Virus record (IMG/VR): IMGVR_UViG_3300029319_000002
Span: 62,001-126,000 of that record
From: a virus
DNA length: 64,000 bases
Reading direction: 5' to 3' (one strand)
Made by a program: the position numbers and the translations under genes. This document shows, piece after piece, positions 57,863-64,000 of this stretch. The stretch's first letter is position 1. Every line of letters starts with the position of its first letter. The notes beneath the pieces were generated by a model, which saw nothing but the letters and a program-made list of their open reading frames with translations, was not told the DNA's origin and did not search any database.

Positions 57863-57884
57863 AAACATAAGGATAAAAAATAAA

Positions 57885-58409
57885 ATGAGTAAAAATAGTA
57901 ATAAAGAGCATTATGTAAATAATAAAGATTTTTTGCAGGCACTTGTTGAGTATAAGCAAGAAGTTGAAAATTCTTATGTCCGTAAGTTTGGTTCTCTTCC
58001 AGATAAAAAAGAAAGATCTAGATACTGGGAAGGAAAACCAAAAATTCCAAACTATCTTGGGGATTGTTTTTTAAAGATTGCTACTCACTTGTCATATAAA
58101 CCAAATTTTATCAATTACATGTTCCGTGAAGAAATGATTTCTGATGGAATTGAGAACTGTATTCAGTATGTTGATAATTTTGATCCGAAGAAATCTACTA
58201 ATGCTTTCTCATATTTTACTCAGATCATTTACTTTGCATTCTTGAGAAGAATTCAGAAAGAAAAGAGACAATTGGATATTAAGAATAAGATTATGGAAAA
58301 ATCTGGTTACGATGTTGCTTTTGATGTTGACAAAGGCGTCCTTACAGGTTATGATTCAGACTATAACTACATCAAAGAGTCTTTGTACACCAAGGTTAAA
58401 AATAAATGA
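57885..58409 (+). CDS. gp55: gp55-like late sigma factor (174 aa)
   Basis: Replaces host sigma to direct RNA polymerase to late promoters. I chose ATG 57885 (MSKNSNKEHYVNNKDFL) because the promoter at 57834-57862 starts transcription near 57869, excluding the in-frame ATG at 57852. AAGG lies 12 bases upstream. YLGDCFLKIATHLSYKPNFI and NYMFREEMISDGIENCIQYV, then FSYFTQIIYFAFLRRIQKEK, are the sigma-region 2-like segments of gp55 (about residues 55-130). T4 gp55 is 185 aa. Confidence 0.9.
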   Translation: MSKNSNKEHYVNNKDFLQALVEYKQEVENSYVRKFGSLPDKKERSRYWEGKPKIPNYLGDCFLKIATHLSYKPNFINYMFREEMISDGIENCIQYVDNFDPKKSTNAFSYFTQIIYFAFLRRIQKEKRQLDIKNKIMEKSGYDVAFDVDKGVLTGYDSDYNYIKESLYTKVKNK

Positions 58410-59455
58410 AATGTGGATTTATTACAGATACTCATTACGGTGCTCGAAAAGGATCTCAGATCTTTCATGATTATTTTGAAAAGTTCTACTCTGAAGTATT
58501 TTTTCCAACTCTAGATGAGCAGGGTATTGATACGGTTGTTCATATGGGAGATGTCTTTGACAACCGTAAAAATATTGACTTCTGGTCACTAAACTGGGCA
58601 AAACGTGTAGTATTTGATCCACTTCAAGAAAGAAATATAAAGACGTATCTCATCGTTGGTAATCATGATGCGTACTATAAGAATACTAATGATATCAATT
58701 CCCTACAATCTCTTTTAAGAGAGTATGATAATTTGCATTTGATTTCTAAATGTGAGGAAAAAACACTTGGTGACTTAAAAATTCTTTTTATTCCTTGGAT
58801 TTGCTCTGATAATAAAGAAAATACTTTAAATATGATTCGTTCTACAGATGCAGAGATTGGAGTAGGTCATTTAGAATTGAATGGATTCTTAGCGTATCGT
58901 GGACATACTCAGCAGGGAGCACATATGGAAGCAGATATATTTTCTAAATTCAATAAAGTTTTCAGTGGACATTATCATACCCGTAGTGATGATGGTAAAG
59001 TTTATTATCTTGGAAATCCTTATCAAATTTATTGGAATGATGTAGATGATCCTAGAGGATTTCATATTTTTGATACAGAAACTCTTGAGATGAAACCTGT
59101 GAATAATCCTTTCAAGATGTATCATAAAATATACTATGATGATACGGATATCAACTCTTTTAATTTTGATATCTATGAGAATAAAATTGTGAAGATCATA
59201 GTTAATAAGAGGACTAATCTAAAACAATTTGAAATGTTTATTGATAAACTATATCAGTCAGGTATTCATGAATTGAAAGTCGTTGATATGTTTGATGTTT
59301 CTGATCTTGCCTCTGATGATGAGAACGTAGAAAAATCTGAAGATACTCTTACAATCTTGAATGAATATGTTGATCTTTCCGGTGAGGAATATGATAAATC
59401 AAAAATTAAAAATATGATTCAAGAAATTTATAAAAGTGCCTTTGAAGTAGCATGA
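58406..59455 (+). CDS. gp47: gp47-like Mre11-type nuclease subunit (349 aa)
   Basis: With gp46, forms the recombination exonuclease that resects DNA ends. The phosphoesterase motifs are all visible: DTHYGARKG (about residues 7-15), HMGDVFDNRKN (about 46-56), GNHDAYY (about 85-91), GHLELNGF (about 152-159) and SGHYHTRSDD (about 190-199). T4 gp47 is 339 aa. It shares ATGA with gp55, and the small DUF3110-type gene sits between it and gp46. Confidence 0.95.
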   Translation: MKCGFITDTHYGARKGSQIFHDYFEKFYSEVFFPTLDEQGIDTVVHMGDVFDNRKNIDFWSLNWAKRVVFDPLQERNIKTYLIVGNHDAYYKNTNDINSLQSLLREYDNLHLISKCEEKTLGDLKILFIPWICSDNKENTLNMIRSTDAEIGVGHLELNGFLAYRGHTQQGAHMEADIFSKFNKVFSGHYHTRSDDGKVYYLGNPYQIYWNDVDDPRGFHIFDTETLEMKPVNNPFKMYHKIYYDDTDINSFNFDIYENKIVKIIVNKRTNLKQFEMFIDKLYQSGIHELKVVDMFDVSDLASDDENVEKSEDTLTILNEYVDLSGEEYDKSKIKNMIQEIYKSAFEVA

Positions 59456-59715
59456 CTTATATCTTATGTCCAGAAGAATATGTAGAAGATGGAGCAGTTT
59501 ACACTGTAACAGGTGAAGATGATTCCGAAATTCTTCTTATATTTGATGAAAAATCTGATGCAGAGAGATATTCTTTATATTTGGAACATTATAATGAACC
59601 TCCATATAAGATAGTTGAAGTTGATAGAGATCTTATAATAGAATTATGTGAGGTTCAAGGATACACGTACTCGATTATTACAAGCAACCACCTAGTTTTA
59701 CCTGTTGATTCATGA
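59452..59715 (+). CDS. DUF3110-type protein (87 aa)
   Basis: SEILLIFDEKSDAERYSLYLE and KIVEVDRDLIIELCEVQGYT (about residues 24-70) follow the pattern of DUF3110, a family of cyanobacterial proteins (fxxxxDAxRYxxxLe and vexidxdxIxxxcexxGY). The function of the family is not known. It starts in an ATGA overlap with gp47 and ends in an ATGA overlap with gp46, so all three are translated together. It is one of the cyanobacterial marks of this phage. Confidence 0.7.
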   Translation: MTYILCPEEYVEDGAVYTVTGEDDSEILLIFDEKSDAERYSLYLEHYNEPPYKIVEVDRDLIIELCEVQGYTYSIITSNHLVLPVDS

Positions 59716-61424
59716 TTATTTTTGAAAAAATTCGTTGGAAAAATTTCCTATCTACTGGAAATACATTTACTGAAGTTGAGTTGAACAAGGATACTACCAC
59801 TCTAATTGTTGGTACAAACGGTGCTGGTAAGTCAACCATTCTTGACGCACTTTGCTTTTCACTTTTCAACAAGTCTTTTCGTAAGATTAATAAGAATCAA
59901 CTCATTAACACTACAAATGAGAAGGGATGTATTGTTGAAGTTGAGTTTTCTATAGGTAGAAATAAGTATAAGATTATTCGTGGAATGAAACCTAATATTT
60001 TTGAAATTATCAAAGATGGAGAATCTCTGGATCAATCTTCAAACTCCATTGATCAACAAAAGTATCTTGAACAAACCATTCTAAAACTAAATTATAAATC
60101 TTTTACCCAGATTGTAATTCTAGGATCTTCTAACTTTGTACCATTTATGCAATTAAATCCTCAAAGTCGTAGAGAGGTCATTGAGGATTTACTTGATATT
60201 CGTATCTTCTCACATATGAATATGATTACAAAAGAAAGAATTCGTCAGTGTAAAGAAGATATCAAAGTATGTTCACTCAAGAGAAGTAATCTTGAAGATA
60301 AAGTGGAAATGCAAAAAAACTTTATCCAAGAAATAGAATCTAAGGGTAAACAAAATATTAGAGATAAGAAAGATAAACTCTCTGTTTTATCTAAGGAGGC
60401 ATTAGATCTTATTTCAAAAAATGAAGAAACTTCTAAGAAAGTTGATCATGTAAATTCTGAAATGAAAGAATATTCTAAAGCTACTAAGACCCTTAGGAAA
60501 ATGGGTGGTATCAAAGGAAAATTAGAAACTAAAAAAGAATCAGAATATAGTCAAGTTAATTTTTTCAATAAAAATTCGGTTTGCCCTACATGCACTCAAA
60601 ATATTGAAGAGTCATTTCGTGTAAATAAGATTGAAGAGTTAAATGCTTCCATCAAAAAATATGAAGATGGTCTTCAAGATCTGAGTGAAAAAATAAAAGA
60701 TGAGGAAGAGAGAGAGCAAAAGTTTCTAAATTTTTCAAAGGAGTTAAACAAACTAACGCATGATATTTCTAAAAACACTGCTAGAATTTGCGGAATCCAA
60801 AAGCAATCAAAAGATTTGGAGCAAGAAATTCAAAGCATTGCCAATTCAATACAGGACAGAAATACTCAGAATGAAATCTTAGATTCGTTAGAAGACTCTC
60901 TAGAGAATATCACATCTGAAATTTACGACAAGAAAGCAGATTTTGATAACTACGAACTAATTCACAATCTTCTCCGTGATGATGGAGTGAAGACTAAGAT
61001 TGTGAAGAAGTATCTTCCTGTTATCAATAAGCAAATTAATCGTTATCTTCAGTTGATGGATTTTTATGTCAACTTTAATCTGGATGAAGAGTTTAAAGAA
61101 ACCGTCCAGAGTCCCATTCATGAAGATTTTTCTTACACTTCATTCAGTGAAGGTGAGAAGATGAGAATTGACCTTGCACTTCTGTTTACTTGGAGAGAGA
61201 TTGCAAAATTAAAGAACTCTTCTAGCACCAATCTTTTGATTATGGATGAAGTATTTGATTCCTCCCTAGATACATATGGTACTGATGAATTTATGAAAAT
61301 TATTAGATATGTTGTAAAAGATTCTAATGTTTTTGTAATTTCTCATAAGAGTGAAGTTTTTGATAAATTTGACTCTGTAATCAAGTTTGATAAAGTTAAA
61401 GGATTTAGTTCTATAGTAGAGTGA
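59712..61424 (+). CDS. gp46: gp46-like Rad50-type ATPase subunit (570 aa)
   Basis: ATPase partner of gp47. Walker A is VGTNGAGKST (about residues 32-41). A long coiled coil (about 190-440) contains the zinc hook CPTC (Cys291-Cys294). The ABC signature FSEGEKMR (about 478-485), Walker B LLIMDEVFD (about 508-516) and the H-loop VISHKSE follow. T4 gp46 is 560 aa. Starts in an ATGA overlap with the DUF3110-type gene and overlaps the following oxygenase gene (TGAATATG). Confidence 0.96.
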   Translation: MIIFEKIRWKNFLSTGNTFTEVELNKDTTTLIVGTNGAGKSTILDALCFSLFNKSFRKINKNQLINTTNEKGCIVEVEFSIGRNKYKIIRGMKPNIFEIIKDGESLDQSSNSIDQQKYLEQTILKLNYKSFTQIVILGSSNFVPFMQLNPQSRREVIEDLLDIRIFSHMNMITKERIRQCKEDIKVCSLKRSNLEDKVEMQKNFIQEIESKGKQNIRDKKDKLSVLSKEALDLISKNEETSKKVDHVNSEMKEYSKATKTLRKMGGIKGKLETKKESEYSQVNFFNKNSVCPTCTQNIEESFRVNKIEELNASIKKYEDGLQDLSEKIKDEEEREQKFLNFSKELNKLTHDISKNTARICGIQKQSKDLEQEIQSIANSIQDRNTQNEILDSLEDSLENITSEIYDKKADFDNYELIHNLLRDDGVKTKIVKKYLPVINKQINRYLQLMDFYVNFNLDEEFKETVQSPIHEDFSYTSFSEGEKMRIDLALLFTWREIAKLKNSSSTNLLIMDEVFDSSLDTYGTDEFMKIIRYVVKDSNVFVISHKSEVFDKFDSVIKFDKVKGFSSIVE

Positions 61425-62128
61425 ATATGTTTAATCCAGATTTTGAGGTAATTAAAGTTTTTTCTAAAAAGACCGCAAGAAAAATAGTAGATCATATAAA
61501 GAAAGAGGGTGAGTGGCAAGATGGATTAAAGTCCACTCATGGAATGACAAATGAAACTAAGAATAATTTAGAATTAAAAAATTGTACTGAGTATGCAGAA
61601 TATATCAGACAAAAATTAAAGGGAGTTGACAAATATGAAATGTTTGCCTTGAGAAGTTCTACTACAACTCCAATTATTAGTAAAACTGGTGTTGGTCAAT
61701 ACTATAACCTACACACTGATGACCCCATAGTTGGTGACATTAGTACCACAACTTTTCTATCAAATCCTTCTGACTATGAAGGTGGAGAATTGTGTATATT
61801 CATTGGTGGTGAAGTTAAAAAATTTAAACTGGATGCTGGTTGGGCAGTAGTTTATAATCGAGGAGTTCCTCATCAAGTTCAAACAGTTACTTCTGGAGAG
61901 AGAATTGTTGCTGTCAATTGGTGTAGAAGTATGATTGGAGACTACTCTAAAAGAGTTAAAGTTAGAAAACTTTTTCATCTCAGAGAGAGATTAAAGCAGG
62001 AATTTCCAGAATTTAAAAAAGATAAATCTCTTTCTATTGAAGAAGGTCTTGATGATCCATGGTGGTTACTACATGATTTGTGTAGTGAGACTATGAATGA
62101 ATATCGACAGGACATACGGACCAATTAG
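61421..62128 (+). CDS. PKHD-type 2OG-Fe(II) oxygenase (235 aa)
   Basis: 2-oxoglutarate- and iron-dependent dioxygenase. The iron triad is HxD (His98, Asp100 in NLHTDDP) and the distal His151 (VPHQVQ), and Arg161 (SGERIVAVNW) binds 2-oxoglutarate. STTTFLSNPSDYEGGELCIF is the usual strand before the triad. Cyanophages often carry such genes; substrates are unknown, with protein or nucleic-acid repair-like hydroxylation suggested for other family members. The start is ambiguous between the overlapping GTG or GTGAAT codon at 61421 and the ATG at 61427 (MFNPDFEVIK), which I find more natural. The stop is followed by the promoter-like unit of the next gene. Confidence 0.85.
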   Translation: MNMFNPDFEVIKVFSKKTARKIVDHIKKEGEWQDGLKSTHGMTNETKNNLELKNCTEYAEYIRQKLKGVDKYEMFALRSSTTTPIISKTGVGQYYNLHTDDPIVGDISTTTFLSNPSDYEGGELCIFIGGEVKKFKLDAGWAVVYNRGVPHQVQTVTSGERIVAVNWCRSMIGDYSKRVKVRKLFHLRERLKQEFPEFKKDKSLSIEEGLDDPWWLLHDLCSETMNEYRQDIRTN

Positions 62129-62131
62129 TAA

Positions 62132-62175
62132 ACTGTCCACTCCACCCCTGACTCTGCCCTATTCTGCTCTATACT
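62132..62175 (+). promoter_or_regulatory. Promoter-like unit 6 before the CobT-like gene
   Basis: ACTGTCCAC (62132-62140) resembles the upstream box at 6640. The sigma70-like core is CTGACT (62148-62153), 16 bases, TATACT (62170-62175). The -10 region is diverged from the ATCGTGTATTCTAT form. A clear AGAGGAG lies 6-12 bases before the ATG at 62199. Confidence 0.45.
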
Positions 62176-62198
62176 AAGTGCATACAAGAGGAGTTACC

Positions 62199-64000
62199 AT
62201 GTCAGTCAACTACGAAATCAAGTCTCAACTTGCTAAACTGCTTGCTACTGAGGATCTTCTGGTAGAGCACAAGAAAGTCGAGACGGCATCTTTCAATGTT
62301 GATACTAGGGTTCTGACACTTCCAATGTGGGATAAGGCATCTAATGGTGTGTATGATCTTCTGGTAGCACATGAAGTTGGTCATGCATTGTTCACTCCAA
62401 ACATTGATTGGACAGAAAAGGTGAATATTCCTCCGATGTTTGTGAACATTGTTGAGGATGCTCGTATTGAAAAACTGATGAAACGCAAATACGCTGGTCT
62501 TCCTAAAACATTCTATCGTGGTTATAAAGAACTTAATGATGAAGATTTCTTCTCCATCGAAGAGCATGGTGTTGATAAGTATGGTCTTGCAGACAAAGTA
62601 AATCTCTACTTTAAGATTGGCAATTTTGTTGATATTTCTTTTGATAGTATTGAAGAAACTCATATTGTTAGTTTAATTAGTAATGCAGAAACTTTTGATG
62701 AAGTTCTAGAAGCATCCGAGATTCTTTACAAGTATTGTAAAAATGAAAAAGAAGAACAATCCAAAGTAAAAAATCTTGATGATCATGAGAAAGAACATGG
62801 TTCTTCTTCGGGAGAAACTGAAAACACCGATGACTCAGAATCTGAGCAAGACTCCGATCAAAGTTTCGATCAGGATACTGAAGAGATGGATGAGGATACT
62901 ACTGATAAAGAAATGACTGATGCTGAGCAAGAATCAACAACTTCTGATGAACCTGAAGTTGAAACAATGAACTCTCTTGATCAGAAGTTGAAGGATCTCA
63001 GTACTCTTGAGGGTTATGAAACTCAATACCTTGAACTTCCTGAGATTGATCTTGACAACTTCATCATCTCCAACAGTAAAATTCATGGAGAACTTGATGA
63101 TTTCTTCAAAACTGGGGAAACTGATTTTGATGATGTTGACGGCAAATATAATGAGTTCAAAAAGTCTGCACAGAAAGAAGTGAACTATCTTGTAAAAGAA
63201 TTTGAATGCAAGAAGTCAGCAGATGCCTACGCACGATCTTTTACATCACGCACCGGAGTTCTTGATACATCCAAACTTCATACTTACAAATATAATGAAG
63301 ACCTTTTCAAGAAAGTAAATATTGTTCCTGATGGTAAGAATCATGGACTAATCTTCATTATTGATTGGTCTGGATCTATGGGTCATTACATGATGGATAC
63401 TATCAAACAACTTTTTAATCTTGTTTGGTTCTGTCAAAAGGTCAAAATTCCTTTTGATGTTTATGCATTCTCCAATTCATATAAGTGTGTTGAGTATGAT
63501 GAAGATGGTAACAGTGTATATCCCAAACAACATCATGATCGTGAGGTAGGTAAGTTTTATGTTCCTGATGATGTTTGTTTGATCAATCTTCTCACTGGTG
63601 GATTGAACAACAAAAACTTTGAGAAACAGATGCTGAATGTTTGGAGGAATGTATACGCAATGCGTTTTTATGCAGGATTCCAACCTTATCACCGTCTCAG
63701 TCTTGGTGGAACTCCTCTGAATGAGGCATTGGTTTCTTTACATCAGATTATTCCACAATTCAAGAATAGTAATGGAGTACAGAAAGTTCAGTGTATTGTT
63801 CTTACTGATGGTGAAGGTGGTCACCTGAGGACTTTCAAGAAAGTGAAGTCATACTATGATGGATCTGACGATATTCGTCCTTGGACTATTTCCTATAATT
63901 CATATCTACGCAATCGTAAAACTGGTTATGTATATAAAGTCCCTGAACGGTTTAACGAGTTCACTGATATGCTATTGACAGATCTTCGACAATCATTCAA
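62199..64000 (+). CDS. CobT-like metallopeptidase/VWA protein, 3'-truncated by the window edge
   Basis: The frame from ATG 62199 (ribosome binding site AGAGGAG) runs without a stop to the window end, giving 600 residues. HEVGHALF (His58-Glu59-x-x-His62) is a zinc metallopeptidase site, with a likely third ligand in NIVEDARIE (Glu86). About residues 185-265 are a very acidic Ser/Glu/Asp-rich linker. A von Willebrand A domain begins with the MIDAS motif DWSGSMG (Asp389, Ser391, Ser393), followed by LSLGGTPLNEAL and VLTDGEGG. This layout (acidic linker then VWA) is that of CobT and other partners of MoxR/CobS AAA ATPases. Confidence 0.88.
   Translation, partial: MSVNYEIKSQLAKLLATEDLLVEHKKVETASFNVDTRVLTLPMWDKASNGVYDLLVAHEVGHALFTPNIDWTEKVNIPPMFVNIVEDARIEKLMKRKYAGLPKTFYRGYKELNDEDFFSIEEHGVDKYGLADKVNLYFKIGNFVDISFDSIEETHIVSLISNAETFDEVLEASEILYKYCKNEKEEQSKVKNLDDHEKEHGSSSGETENTDDSESEQDSDQSFDQDTEEMDEDTTDKEMTDAEQESTTSDEPEVETMNSLDQKLKDLSTLEGYETQYLELPEIDLDNFIISNSKIHGELDDFFKTGETDFDDVDGKYNEFKKSAQKEVNYLVKEFECKKSADAYARSFTSRTGVLDTSKLHTYKYNEDLFKKVNIVPDGKNHGLIFIIDWSGSMGHYMMDTIKQLFNLVWFCQKVKIPFDVYAFSNSYKCVEYDEDGNSVYPKQHHDREVGKFYVPDDVCLINLLTGGLNNKNFEKQMLNVWRNVYAMRFYAGFQPYHRLSLGGTPLNEALVSLHQIIPQFKNSNGVQKVQCIVLTDGEGGHLRTFKKVKSYYDGSDDIRPWTISYNSYLRNRKTGYVYKVPERFNEFTDMLLTDLRQSF

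Noticed and set aside
1-64000. tRNA, rRNA, CRISPR array, integrase or transposon
   Set aside because: I looked for cloverleaf-like segments with CCA or T-loop sequence, regular spacer-repeat arrays and recombinase motifs, and saw none. A dedicated tRNA scan could still find a diverged tRNA.

Overview
This window is part of the genome of a T4-like myovirus of marine picocyanobacteria (Synechococcus or Prochlorococcus). The evidence is gene content and gene order. The complete T4-type virion module is present in the cyanophage order: gp25, gp6, a gp7-like giant, gp8, a DUF4815-type protein, gp13, gp14, gp15, gp16, gp17, gp18, gp19, gp20, gp21, gp22, gp23, gp3. It is followed by uvsY, uvsW, gp55, gp47 and gp46. 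A DUF3110-type protein (a cyanobacterial family) between gp47 and gp46, a PKHD-type 2OG-Fe(II) oxygenase and a CobT-like VWA protein point the same way. Almost everything lies on the + strand, the DNA is AT-rich, and I saw no tRNA, rRNA, CRISPR array, integrase or transposase.

Layout. (1) 1-7500 is a dense cassette of about 24 small accessory genes, many joined by ATGA or TGATG stop/start overlaps. A repeated bipartite promoter-like element (GTGKCMCA box, then ATCGTGTATTCTAT about 31 bases later) punctuates it, and a perfect TTCG-loop hairpin at 7468-7489 ends it. (2) 7565-7850 holds a short minus-strand gene that converges on that hairpin and a back-to-back divergent sigma70-type promoter. 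(3) 7834-10359 carries a GT-A-like glycosyltransferase, small proteins, a cupin and a conserved cyanophage protein. (4) 10389-40661 is the baseplate, fibre and neck operon; a single gene of 4503 codons takes up 13.5 kb of it. (5) 40665-54796 holds the terminase, tail sheath and tube, portal, prohead and capsid genes, with inserted accessory genes (a lysine-rich modular protein between the terminase subunits, a seven-bladed FG-GAP propeller, and a small gene that interrupts the gp21 promoter region). (6) 54902-62128 holds gp3 and the recombination and late-transcription genes. (7) 62199 to the window end is a metallopeptidase/VWA protein cut by the window edge.

How it works together. gp16 and gp17 package DNA through the gp20 portal into a prohead built by gp21, gp22 and gp23. 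gp18, gp19, gp15 and gp3 build the contractile tail, and gp25, gp6, the gp7-like protein and gp8 build the baseplate. UvsY, UvsW and gp46/47 run recombination-dependent replication. gp55 is the late sigma factor, and its expected targets (ATAAATA or TATAAATA) occur before about a dozen genes here, including gp25, gp8, gp18, gp20, gp22, gp3 and uvsW.

The most unusual features are the 32-base duplication of the start of gp21 around an inserted gene, a roughly 370-residue higher-GC double carbohydrate-binding-like insertion inside the giant tail gene, the repeated bidirectional promoter, the repeated bipartite early-promoter element, the protein lying between the terminase subunits, and the CobT-like protein at the right edge.
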